DNA of 64,000 bases from Acidobacteriota bacterium. GTDB lineage: Bacteria > Acidobacteriota > Terriglobia > Acidiferrales > UBA7541. Shown one piece after another: positions 45,285-53,231 of the stretch. The notes under the pieces are model-generated. The model had not been told where the DNA came from and ran no database searches. It saw only the letters and a program-made list of their open reading frames with translations. Within the stretch, counting starts at the first letter, position 1, and each line of letters opens with the position of its first letter. The stretch covers positions 62,001-126,000 of the forward strand of contig DAHUXN010000006.1 of the NCBI GenBank assembly GCA_027307115.1, given 5' to 3'. The translations under genes were made by a program, and so were the position numbers.

Positions 45285-48200
45285 TCAATGCGATGCGGCT
45301 GTATCGTTCAAATGGTCGTAGTTCATCGCGGCGTTGAGCACAAGCATAAAACTTCCCTGGGTGATTTGGCGCCACATCGGGTTGATGGCGAAAAGTACGA
45401 CGTGGCCGCGCCCGACAGGCACATCGACAACTGCAGGTGTATCCGCAAGGGCTGCACCTCCATCCAACATCCCGCTGATCCAGAGATTTTTTTCATCCGC
45501 AAAACGTAGAATAACGCGCGGGTAAAGTGATTTGGGAGGAATGAACGCGCGTAGAAACTCGAGCGACTCAGGATTGACGTACAGTTCCTGTTCTGCGCGA
45601 GTTCGGTGAGGAGCCGGAGCAGGCGGATTCCAAGGGCGACCCTGCGGAATATCCGGATCGGTCAACGAACCGCGGCCGCTCGGGCGTTCGCGCGATTCGC
45701 CGCCAGCACCGCCTCCGAAGCCTGCGCCTCCGCCGGTGAGCGAAACGTGGAAGACGGGCGCTTGGTTGAAATAGACGGGCACATCAGCGTCGTAACCATA
45801 AGCGATGGGACTGCGATTGTCTTCAACGGTGGTGTTGAAAATTGCGCCGCGAGCGTGAAGCTGTGGCGTGGGCACAATCGAAACCGTATCGGTGATGCCT
45901 GTTTCGGTGGTAAGAATTGAACTGGACGCGACGGGGACAAGCAGGCCGCCTTCCTCGACAAATTTCTTTAGATTTGCGAGGCCTTCGAAACCAAGGCCGC
46001 CGCGAATGTCGCTGGTTTGGTCGGGACTATCGCCGAAGCTGGGCGTCAGAGCAGATCTCTGCCACGGAATTGGACTGCTCGCGTCGCTGCCATCGGGAAG
46101 CATGCGTTTTGGCACGCCGTTGATCAGCCGCGCGAGATTTGGCATCGACGGCGGGAGAATAATCACGTCGTATTTCGCGCGCAGATCCGGCGTTTCGCGA
46201 AGTGTCGCGTCGGAGATGTAGGAATAAGGCACCTTGCAATCCTCGAACGCAAGACGATACCAGCCTTCGGGCTGTGTGTTCATCCAGTTGTGGACGACGG
46301 CGATTCGCGGTGTTTCGAGCGCGTGGCGCGCGACGGAAATATTCGCAGACGTCGCGTGAATCTCGAGGCCAAGTTCTTGCGCCGCCGAGGAAAGCCTGTC
46401 GCGAAGGTCTGCCGGATTGCCGTCGGCTGGGATGATAAATGACCCAGCGCGAAAATCCCGACCGCCAACTTTGAATGCATCCTCCGCGGCGAATATTTTA
46501 ACGTCGCGAAGGCGGAAACGAAGAGTGGCGAGGGCCGGCTCGGCATTCGCATTAATGATAAAGAAACTGCCGCCGCCATCGAGTCTGCCGGGAGCGTGAA
46601 CCGGTTCGTCGATCAACGTCATGGGTTCCTTGAGAATAGCCGTGTCGGTGATGCGCAAGGTCGCAACGTCCATCAGCGGGCCGAGGGTCCAGCCTGTGTC
46701 GTCGTACGGCGTGGGATCGTGGATCGAGTAATACTGCGTGTCGAGGAGCATGTCTGCCTCGCGGCTGTAGGGCTGATCCATGCGAATCACGTAGCTGCCA
46801 GCAGGAATACGCGTGGCTACCGGGAATTTTTCCTTCGCTATTTTCGCGCGGGCTTCCTTCGCGTTCTCTTTGGCGTTCTCCGATGATGGGATCGAGCGGG
46901 CCGGCGCCAGAGTGAAATCCTGATTGAGACGCGCGATTTCGACGCCTTGATCTTGCAGCAGTCGCGCAAGATGGGCGGAGAGAGCGGGCCGCTTGCCATC
47001 ATTCAGGATTACCCAAGCGGCGGGGCCTTCCGTTGTGGCTTTGGCAATCGAGCGGCGGCTCATGTCGTAGAAGCGCTCGAGGAATTGCTCGGGACGCTGA
47101 GCCATGTAATCGAGACCGACGAGGAGAGCGCTCTCTTGCAGGTTGATATTGTCCCGTATCGACCAGTTAATTTTGGGAAGTGGAGGATTGGGACGGAACC
47201 AAGTGCGGGTCGTATCCTCAGGCGAAATGGTGCGTTCCGCTGTGTCAGCGCCGCGGCCGCCGAATGTCTCGTAGAAACGCCCGATGCCGTTGTGACCTTG
47301 CTCGGCGAACATCATGTAGTTGGGCGCCCAGCCGTCGTAGAAGCCTTGCGTCCACACGCCGGGGATGCCGAAATCGGTCATTTTCTGCACTTCGTTGTAC
47401 GCCATTTCCTGCCATTCGCTGACGACGAGGGGGTCGAGCCATGCGTTATAGGGGCCCGTGCCGGTGGAGATATAAAGGAAGGGAATCGACTCGTGCAAGT
47501 CGTGCAGCACCTGAGGATGCCACGTGAAAAAAGTCTTCATCTGGATTTTGGAAAGCTGGAGCGCCATGGCGATGCCATCGCGGTTGTTGTCGTGCGCCAC
47601 GTAGTGTCCCCAGTAGAGCAGGCTCGGAGCAGGTTTGTCCGGATTTGCTTTTTCCCAATTATAGAGGTCGACCTCGCGGTCGCGGCCATCGACTTCGAGC
47701 ACCGGAGTGATGAGCACGATGGTGTTCTTGCGGATCTGATTGATCATCGGCGAATCTTCAACAGCGAGCCGGTAAGCAAGCTCCATCAACATCTCGGGCG
47801 AACCAGTCTCCGGCGAGTGAATTGAACCCGAGAGCCAGTAAAAAGGCTTGCCGGTCTTTTCGAGCTGGGCGGCTTGGTCAGGAGTGATTTTTCGCGGGTC
47901 AGCGAGTTTCGCAGTGATATCGCGATAATGGTCAAGCTGGGCAATATTCGCGTCATCGCTGACTGCGACGACCATAAAGTCGCGGCCTTCTTCGCTCTTC
48001 CCCATCGTGAATACACGGACACGCGGAGAAGCTTTTTCAAGCGCGCGGTAATAACGGTAGATGTCGGCAGTGTGCGTGAGCTTGTTCGGAGTTCCAATTA
48101 TATAGCCGAGCACTTTGTCAGGCGAAGGAACCGTTGTGGATGAGGGCAGATGATCGACAAGCGGCGTAATCAAGTACGGCTCAGTGGTGTACTGCCGAAT

Positions 48201-48383
48201 CTGGGATGTATATTGCGCGTCAGTCTGTTGCCGCGAGGCTTGCGGCGATTGGCTTTCTGAAGGTTCAGACTTCTGCTCGGCCTGCGCGCCGTCGGCGCGC
48301 GTTACCGGGAAGCCCATAAGCGTGGTCGCCGCCCAGGCAAAAAACATCACTACAGTACCGAGCACAATGCGTCTGCTTGTCAT
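45285..48383 (-). CDS. Exported M14 family zinc carboxypeptidase, copy B
   Basis: A 1,032-residue paralogue of copy A with the same layout: signal peptide (VVMFFAWAATTLMGFPVTRA), M14 domain with zinc motif His189/Glu192 in GSIHSPETGSP and third-ligand region VLHDLHESIPFLY, then the same long C-terminal region (VAVVHNWMNTQPEGWYRLAF; VIILPPSMPN). The N-terminal thirds share long near-identical stretches such as EKASPRV and the YTTEPY motif. AAGGGG 7 bases before the ATG at 48383 supports the start; an ATG 27 bases upstream is possible. The genes are convergent, so they are not one operon. Confidence 0.85.
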   Translation of the reverse strand: MTSRRIVLGTVVMFFAWAATTLMGFPVTRADGAQAEQKSEPSESQSPQASRQQTDAQYTSQIRQYTTEPYLITPLVDHLPSSTTVPSPDKVLGYIIGTPNKLTHTADIYRYYRALEKASPRVRVFTMGKSEEGRDFMVVAVSDDANIAQLDHYRDITAKLADPRKITPDQAAQLEKTGKPFYWLSGSIHSPETGSPEMLMELAYRLAVEDSPMINQIRKNTIVLITPVLEVDGRDREVDLYNWEKANPDKPAPSLLYWGHYVAHDNNRDGIAMALQLSKIQMKTFFTWHPQVLHDLHESIPFLYISTGTGPYNAWLDPLVVSEWQEMAYNEVQKMTDFGIPGVWTQGFYDGWAPNYMMFAEQGHNGIGRFYETFGGRGADTAERTISPEDTTRTWFRPNPPLPKINWSIRDNINLQESALLVGLDYMAQRPEQFLERFYDMSRRSIAKATTEGPAAWVILNDGKRPALSAHLARLLQDQGVEIARLNQDFTLAPARSIPSSENAKENAKEARAKIAKEKFPVATRIPAGSYVIRMDQPYSREADMLLDTQYYSIHDPTPYDDTGWTLGPLMDVATLRITDTAILKEPMTLIDEPVHAPGRLDGGGSFFIINANAEPALATLRFRLRDVKIFAAEDAFKVGGRDFRAGSFIIPADGNPADLRDRLSSAAQELGLEIHATSANISVARHALETPRIAVVHNWMNTQPEGWYRLAFEDCKVPYSYISDATLRETPDLRAKYDVIILPPSMPNLARLINGVPKRMLPDGSDASSPIPWQRSALTPSFGDSPDQTSDIRGGLGFEGLANLKKFVEEGGLLVPVASSSILTTETGITDTVSIVPTPQLHARGAIFNTTVEDNRSPIAYGYDADVPVYFNQAPVFHVSLTGGGAGFGGGAGGESRERPSGRGSLTDPDIPQGRPWNPPAPAPHRTRAEQELYVNPESLEFLRAFIPPKSLYPRVILRFADEKNLWISGMLDGGAALADTPAVVDVPVGRGHVVLFAINPMWRQITQGSFMLVLNAAMNYDHLNDTAASH

Positions 48384-48569
48384 CGCACACCCCTTTTGCT
48401 TTGCTATCAATGACGCATGCCGCTAGCGACGCGTTTCCTGTGGACGCGGCACGCCCATCACGTGGTTGAAAAGGTTGAGGGCCCACACGACACGCGATAT
48501 ACTTGATCAATTCATCGAGAGCACTAGCGCGGTCAGCTGAGGCAGTGTTCAATGGGAATGATTTACAAC

Positions 48570-48644
48570 GGCGATATCGTCTAAAGGTTAGGACGGAGCC
48601 CTCTCAAGGCTCAAATCCGGGTTCGAGTCCCGGTATCGCTACCA
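48570..48644 (+). tRNA. tRNA-Glu (anticodon CUC)
   Basis: A 75-base cloverleaf. The acceptor 5' strand ggcgata pairs with tatcgct (G-U at the first pair). The D arm is tcgtctaaaggttaggac. The anticodon stem gagcc/ggctc encloses the loop ctctcaa, so the anticodon CTC reads GAG. The T arm ccggg-ttcgagt-cccgg precedes discriminator A and an encoded CCA. It stands alone between the M14 and M24 peptidase genes. Confidence 0.93.
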
Positions 48645-48859
48645 ATTCCGCATGAATTCGGCGCAGATCGCTCGCAGGCATTCTCTCCTGCTCACTTAAC
48701 TGCACAAATCGGAGCGACTCCGCCCCCGGAATCTCCAAAAATCCGCGTTGGCAATCGAAAATGCGGGTATGATTCCGTGCGGCTAAGACCGGAGAAGGAG
48801 ACTTCTTGCTCTTACGGCGTTCGTGGCCATCCGGTTGAAAAACCAGAGGAGGAAAACGC

Positions 48860-50146
48860 ATGCTTTCCCGCCGAAAATTTTTTCAGGTGGCAGGAGTCGC
48901 TGCGAGTGTGCCGCTCGCGTCGCGGTTGCTTTTGGCACAAGATGATTTAGGCTGCGGTAATCTACCGCCTTCCATCGCGAATTTGAAATCATTGCGCGAC
49001 CAAGCTAAGCCCATTTCGGTCGAGGAGCGGCAGGAGCGCGTCGAACGAGCGAGGAGGCTAATGCGTGAGAACGGGTTGGACGCCATCATGCTGATTGGCG
49101 GAACGTCGATGAAGTATTTTGCGAATATCGACTGGTGGTTAAGCGAACGCACGTTTACTCTGATTTTGCCGGCAAAGGGCGATCCGTTTTTTGTTTCCCC
49201 CGCGTTTGAAGAGGATCGCGCCAGAGAGCAGATCAATCGCGGGCCGTTCGCAGGGAAACCGGACATTCGCATCTGGCAGGAGAACGAAAGCCCGTACGAG
49301 CGCGTCGCGCAGGGATTGAAAGACCGGGGAATTTCCACTGGCCGTCTGGGCATTGAAGAGACAGTATGGTTTGTGAACAGCGACGGTGTCGCGCACGCCG
49401 ACCCGTCGATTACGTTCACGAGCGCGACGCCGGTTACGGCCGGATGCCGCATGCACAAGACGCAGCACGAAATCGCTTTGTTGCAGCTTGCGAATGAGGT
49501 GACGCTCAAAGCGTATGAAGCGGCGTGGCGCGCTCTCAAACCGGGCATGACGCAGCACGATTTCTCGCGGATGGTGTCGCAGGCGCACAACCAACTCGGA
49601 TTTCCGGGCAGCGCGGGAGTGCAGGTGGGTGAGTATTCAGCGCTACCGCATGGATCAATCGAGCCGCAAAAAGTCGAAGAAGGGACCATTCTGCTGATTG
49701 ATGGCGGCTGCACGGTCGAGGGCTATCACTCCGATATCAGCCGCACCTTTGTGTTGGGCAAGCCCACGGATAAAATGAAAAAGGTATTCGATATTGTTCA
49801 CCGCGCGCAAAGCGCAGCGTTGGCGCAGGCGCGGCCGGGAGTCGAAGCTCAATCGGTGGATGCTGTGGCGCGAAAAATAATCGAAGACAGTGGCTACGGT
49901 CCAGGCTACAAGTATTTTGGGCACCGACTGGGCCACGGCATCGGGATGGACGACCATGAATGGCCCTATTTGGTTGGCGGTGACACGTTGAAACTGGAAC
50001 CACGCATGAGCTTCAGCGACGAGCCGGGCATTTACATTCGTGGAGAGTTTGGCGTTCGCCTGGAAGACTGTATGCACATCACGGAAGATGGCGCGAAGCT
50101 CTTTACGCCGCAGAGCCCATCGATCGAACATCCTTTTGGGGTTTAA
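48860..50146 (+). CDS. Tat-exported M24 family metallopeptidase (Xaa-Pro aminopeptidase-like)
   Basis: A 428-residue pita-bread peptidase. The N-terminus is a twin-arginine signal (MLSRRKFFQVAGVAASVPLA), so it is exported folded. The creatinase-like N-terminal domain covers about 60-200. The catalytic domain has the metal ligands Asp281 and Asp292 (LIDGGCTVEGYHSDISRTF), a His in GHRLGHGIGMDDHEWP (about 355-370) and Glu in SDEPGIYIRGEFGVRLED. It would release N-terminal residues next to proline from peptides outside the cytoplasm. GAGGAGG 8 bases before the ATG fixes the start. Another secreted peptidase follows the nearby M14 pair, consistent with a peptide-scavenging life style. Confidence 0.86.
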   Translation: MLSRRKFFQVAGVAASVPLASRLLLAQDDLGCGNLPPSIANLKSLRDQAKPISVEERQERVERARRLMRENGLDAIMLIGGTSMKYFANIDWWLSERTFTLILPAKGDPFFVSPAFEEDRAREQINRGPFAGKPDIRIWQENESPYERVAQGLKDRGISTGRLGIEETVWFVNSDGVAHADPSITFTSATPVTAGCRMHKTQHEIALLQLANEVTLKAYEAAWRALKPGMTQHDFSRMVSQAHNQLGFPGSAGVQVGEYSALPHGSIEPQKVEEGTILLIDGGCTVEGYHSDISRTFVLGKPTDKMKKVFDIVHRAQSAALAQARPGVEAQSVDAVARKIIEDSGYGPGYKYFGHRLGHGIGMDDHEWPYLVGGDTLKLEPRMSFSDEPGIYIRGEFGVRLEDCMHITEDGAKLFTPQSPSIEHPFGV

Positions 50147-50252
50147 CCTAGGGGAGTTTCGCGCCGGAAACTGCAGATTTGAGCCGCGTTTGCAGCCCCT
50201 CGGCGTGTGTTAACGTAACGGGAGTTTAAAGTTCCCTCGAGGAGAGCATTTC

Positions 50253-51110
50253 ATGGGCTCGCGGAGCAATCGCCGCAGCGACCGCATCTCTATTTCCTTA
50301 CCGCTTCAGGCCACTGGAATCGACGCGGAAAATCGGCCTTTCATCGACACCGCGACGACCATCGTAGTTAATCGTCACGGAGCACTGATCACGCTCGACA
50401 GGCCGCTTCGTATTGACCAGGTGCTGCGGGTGAGCCGGCAACTATTCGACGGCTCGCGCCGCGAAGCGGAAGTGCGGGTCGTCGCACACGAAAAAGGCAG
50501 TTCGGGCGGAATTGCCTATGGCATCGCTTTCTCAGACTCGAAATTGGATTTCTGGGATATCGAGTTTCCTTCAGCGACCGAGGCCGTGGATGCGGTGGTG
50601 CGGTTGCTTGTGGAATGTTCGCATTGCGGTGGCCGGGAACTGGCATATCTGAATTCGCGCGAGCTGAAGGAGTTCGAATCGAACCGTTTGTTTGCGCGAA
50701 ATTGCCGCACGTGCGAATCGCCGACGATCTGGAAGCAGCCCTTGGAATCCCTGCGTCATAACGCAACGCCCGACTTGCACCGTAGTTCCACCGGGATAGA
50801 CGCCGCCTCGTCGCCTGAACGCGAGACGACCCGATACGATACGCGACTAATGGCTTGCGTTCGCGAGCGCGTTGGCACCGAGGAAATGGCCGTTTGTGAG
50901 AATGTTTCGCGGCAGGGAATTGCGTTTCGAAGCCGCCGAAAGTATGACGAGGGGGCGCAGGTGGAAGTTGCGGTTCCGTACACGCAAGGAACTGCGAATG
51001 TGTTTATTCCTGCCGTAGTGGTACATGTTCGCCCTCTGCCAACAGCGGGCCTCTACCGCCACGGAGTGAAATACTTGCGGAAAGATCTGGAAGAACATTC
51101 CAGCGAGTAG
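50253..51110 (+). CDS. Tandem PilZ protein with zinc-ribbon linker
   Basis: A 285-residue soluble protein with three parts. An N-terminal PilZ-like domain (about 5-100) has RRSDR and the atypical second motif VNRHGAL. A central Cys knuckle (about 125-160) has CSHCGG and NCRTCES. A C-terminal PilZ domain (about 190-280) has YDTRLMACVRER and the good second motif ENVSRQGIAF. Cyclic di-GMP binding is most likely at the C-terminal domain. I do not know a named family with this order. GAGGAG 8 bases before the ATG fixes the start. It is convergent with the chemosensory operon that follows, so a link to that system is possible but inferred. Confidence 0.72.
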   Translation: MGSRSNRRSDRISISLPLQATGIDAENRPFIDTATTIVVNRHGALITLDRPLRIDQVLRVSRQLFDGSRREAEVRVVAHEKGSSGGIAYGIAFSDSKLDFWDIEFPSATEAVDAVVRLLVECSHCGGRELAYLNSRELKEFESNRLFARNCRTCESPTIWKQPLESLRHNATPDLHRSSTGIDAASSPERETTRYDTRLMACVRERVGTEEMAVCENVSRQGIAFRSRRKYDEGAQVEVAVPYTQGTANVFIPAVVVHVRPLPTAGLYRHGVKYLRKDLEEHSSE

Positions 51111-51151
51111 TAGTCAAAGGGCAATTTTAACGCAAACATTGGTGAAGGTTC

Positions 51152-51649
51152 CTATTTGAGAGCAGCGTCGTGCTCTGGCTGGCGGCTGAGATTGTAGCGC
51201 ATCGAAATGTTGACAAAGACTCGGCCACACGGGGTATCAAAATAAATGGCCATTGCCTCGGTGTTGGATGTGCCGCGAACCGCTTCTTCCCCGGTGTGCA
51301 CTTCGGGTGGATGAACCTTAAATTCGTATCCGTGGTCGTTCAACAACGTGACCGCATTGCCGATCATCATATTTGCTAATTCGCAGAGGGTTTCGCGGAC
51401 CACTTGCTCGGATTCATTCACTTCGTAGCCTGCTAATGCGCTCGCCACACGCGCGGCGGTGGCGGAGTCCATGTCCAGTATGACGCGGCCTTCAATTTCT
51501 CCACAAATTGCGATTCGTGCGGAAAAACCCTTGGGACGATAGCCTTCTTCCTCCATGCTAAGATCACCGATTTTTGTCGGACCATCCAGCGCATGCGCCA
51601 AAATCGAATCGGCAGCGCTGATGAATGGTTGAATCAGTTGCATCTTCAT
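51152..51649 (-). CDS. cheX: CheX-type CheY-P phosphatase
   Basis: A 165-residue protein of the CheC/CheX family, which removes phosphate from CheY. The catalytic ExxN motif is Glu90 to Asn93 in ETLCELANMMIGNAV, and only one such motif is present, as in CheX. Its 5' end overlaps the cheY stop by 4 bp, so it is the last gene of the minus-strand chemosensory operon. A CheX, not a CheZ, would end signals here. GGAGAGGC before the ATG supports the start. Confidence 0.85.
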   Translation of the reverse strand: MKMQLIQPFISAADSILAHALDGPTKIGDLSMEEEGYRPKGFSARIAICGEIEGRVILDMDSATAARVASALAGYEVNESEQVVRETLCELANMMIGNAVTLLNDHGYEFKVHPPEVHTGEEAVRGTSNTEAMAIYFDTPCGRVFVNISMRYNLSRQPEHDAALK

Positions 51650-52092
51650 GGCCGTGCCTCTCCCACAGCTGCGGGTGCAGGTACGCCATCGTCATTCAAA
51701 ACGTAACGAATAATTTCGTAAAGGACGTCGGGTTTTACAGGCTTCTGTACGAAATGGCGCGCGCCCTTTTGGAGCGCCGCGAGAATGTTGTCCTGGTAGC
51801 CGACGGAAGAGACCATGACGATGCGCGCCTCGGGATGCTGGCGGACAATCCGCTCGACAGCTTCGATGCCCTCCATCTGTGGCATGGTGATGTCCATCAG
51901 AACAATGTCCGGGTTTGTGCGCGCGTACTCGGTAATCGCCGTGCAGCCGTCGCCAGCTTCGCCGGCAAGCTCGCCGCCAAATGTGTCAATCATCTTTGCC
52001 AGGCTCTTGCGCGCGAATACCGAATCATCCACCACAAGGTAGCGGACGGGCTGGCTATCCTGCTTTCGAGTCAATGGCGTGAATGGTTTCAT
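51646..52092 (-). CDS. CheY-type response regulator
   Basis: A 148-residue single receiver domain with a short N-terminal extension (MKPFTPLTRKQDSQPVR). The acidic pocket is VVDDS, the phosphorylated Asp is in IVLMDITMPQMEG, and the switch Thr/Ser and Lys are in MVSSVGYQ and FVQKPVKPD. No output domain follows. As the only free-standing receiver in the operon it is the likely target of CheA and substrate of CheX. GAGGAG is about 10 bases before the ATG. It overlaps cheX by 4 bp and follows cheB by 35 bp. Confidence 0.87.
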   Translation of the reverse strand: MKPFTPLTRKQDSQPVRYLVVDDSVFARKSLAKMIDTFGGELAGEAGDGCTAITEYARTNPDIVLMDITMPQMEGIEAVERIVRQHPEARIVMVSSVGYQDNILAALQKGARHFVQKPVKPDVLYEIIRYVLNDDGVPAPAAVGEARP

Positions 52093-52127
52093 AACTTTTT
52101 CATCTCCTCATCACCGATTCTCACTGT

Positions 52128-53231
52128 TCATTCACCTATTCTCGTCGGCTCAGCCTCGTTGCTGGCCGCTGCAGCTTGATCTACAGCGCATTGGGCATAA
52201 AGAAAGTTCGGCAGAGCTTCCAATTCCAAGACGCGCATCACGTATCCTCGTTCCGTAGCGCTGCGAGGCATGCTGTCAACAACACAGGAACTTGAATCCT
52301 GAGCGAGGGTTAATCCTCCGGCATCTCTTACTGTGCGAATGGCCTCTACGCCGTCGTCCCCCATCCCTGTCATCAACAGAGCGATCGATTGATCACCAAA
52401 TTCCTTCGCAACGGAGCGGAACAGCACATCTGCCGAGGGTCGGTGGCCGTTCACCCGCGCTGAATCTGAAACGACGGCTATGTGGCCCGTCTTGGAGCGA
52501 CGGACCGACAAATGGCGGTTGCCGGGGCAAATTAGCGCTTGTCCCGCGACCAGCGCGACGCCCGAGCATGCTTCCCGCACGCGGATCATCGAGGTTTCAT
52601 CTAGCCGTTTCGCCAACATTTCCGTGAAACCCTCCGGCATGTGCTGTGCGACCAGAAAACACCCGGCAAAGTCCAAGGGGATTTTGGAGAGCAGGTATTC
52701 GAGGGCGTTCGGCCCTCCGGTTGAGATCCCGATAGCCACCACGCGTGTCGGAGGATGGTGAGACTGATTCTTGCAGGCGGTACGCTTGAATCGTGCTGGA
52801 GGAATTTCCGGCATCATTTTTGGAGAACCCGAAATCGCAGCGGTCTTGATCTTAATGGCGAGTTCCCGAGCGATCTCCTGCAAGTGGCCGGACGCAGCAT
52901 TGTCTGGTTTGGCGACAAAATCAAACGCTCCGAGCGCGAGGGCCTTCAACGTGGCCTGCGCACCTTCACGCGAGTGGGCACTGAACACAATCACCGGCAA
53001 ACGGTACCGGCGTGTGATTTCGCGTAACATTGCGATTCCGTCCATTCGCGGCATTTCCAGATCGAGTGTCACAACCTGCGGCTTGAGTTCCTCTATCTTT
53101 CTCAAGCCGAAGGCCCCGTCCATAGCCGTGCCCACCACCTTAATGCTCCCGTCGCTTTCGAGGATCTGCGGAATCAACTTCCGCATTAGCGCCGAATCGT
53201 CGACCACCAGGACGCGAACAGGTCCACTCAT
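52128..53231 (-). CDS. cheB: Chemotaxis response regulator protein-glutamate methylesterase
   Basis: A 367-residue CheB. The receiver domain (about 5-125) has VVDDSALMR and the phosphoacceptor in VVTLDLEMPRMDG. After a linker the methylesterase domain has catalytic Ser in GISTGGP, His in AQHMPEGFT and Asp in TGMGDDGVE. It removes methyl groups from chemoreceptor Glu residues and can deamidate Gln. The ATG overlaps the cheA stop by 4 bp, so they are translationally coupled. A C-terminal tail of about 25 residues (AAAASNEAEPTRIGE) is longer than in most CheB. Confidence 0.9.
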   Translation of the reverse strand: MSGPVRVLVVDDSALMRKLIPQILESDGSIKVVGTAMDGAFGLRKIEELKPQVVTLDLEMPRMDGIAMLREITRRYRLPVIVFSAHSREGAQATLKALALGAFDFVAKPDNAASGHLQEIARELAIKIKTAAISGSPKMMPEIPPARFKRTACKNQSHHPPTRVVAIGISTGGPNALEYLLSKIPLDFAGCFLVAQHMPEGFTEMLAKRLDETSMIRVREACSGVALVAGQALICPGNRHLSVRRSKTGHIAVVSDSARVNGHRPSADVLFRSVAKEFGDQSIALLMTGMGDDGVEAIRTVRDAGGLTLAQDSSSCVVDSMPRSATERGYVMRVLELEALPNFLYAQCAVDQAAAASNEAEPTRIGE

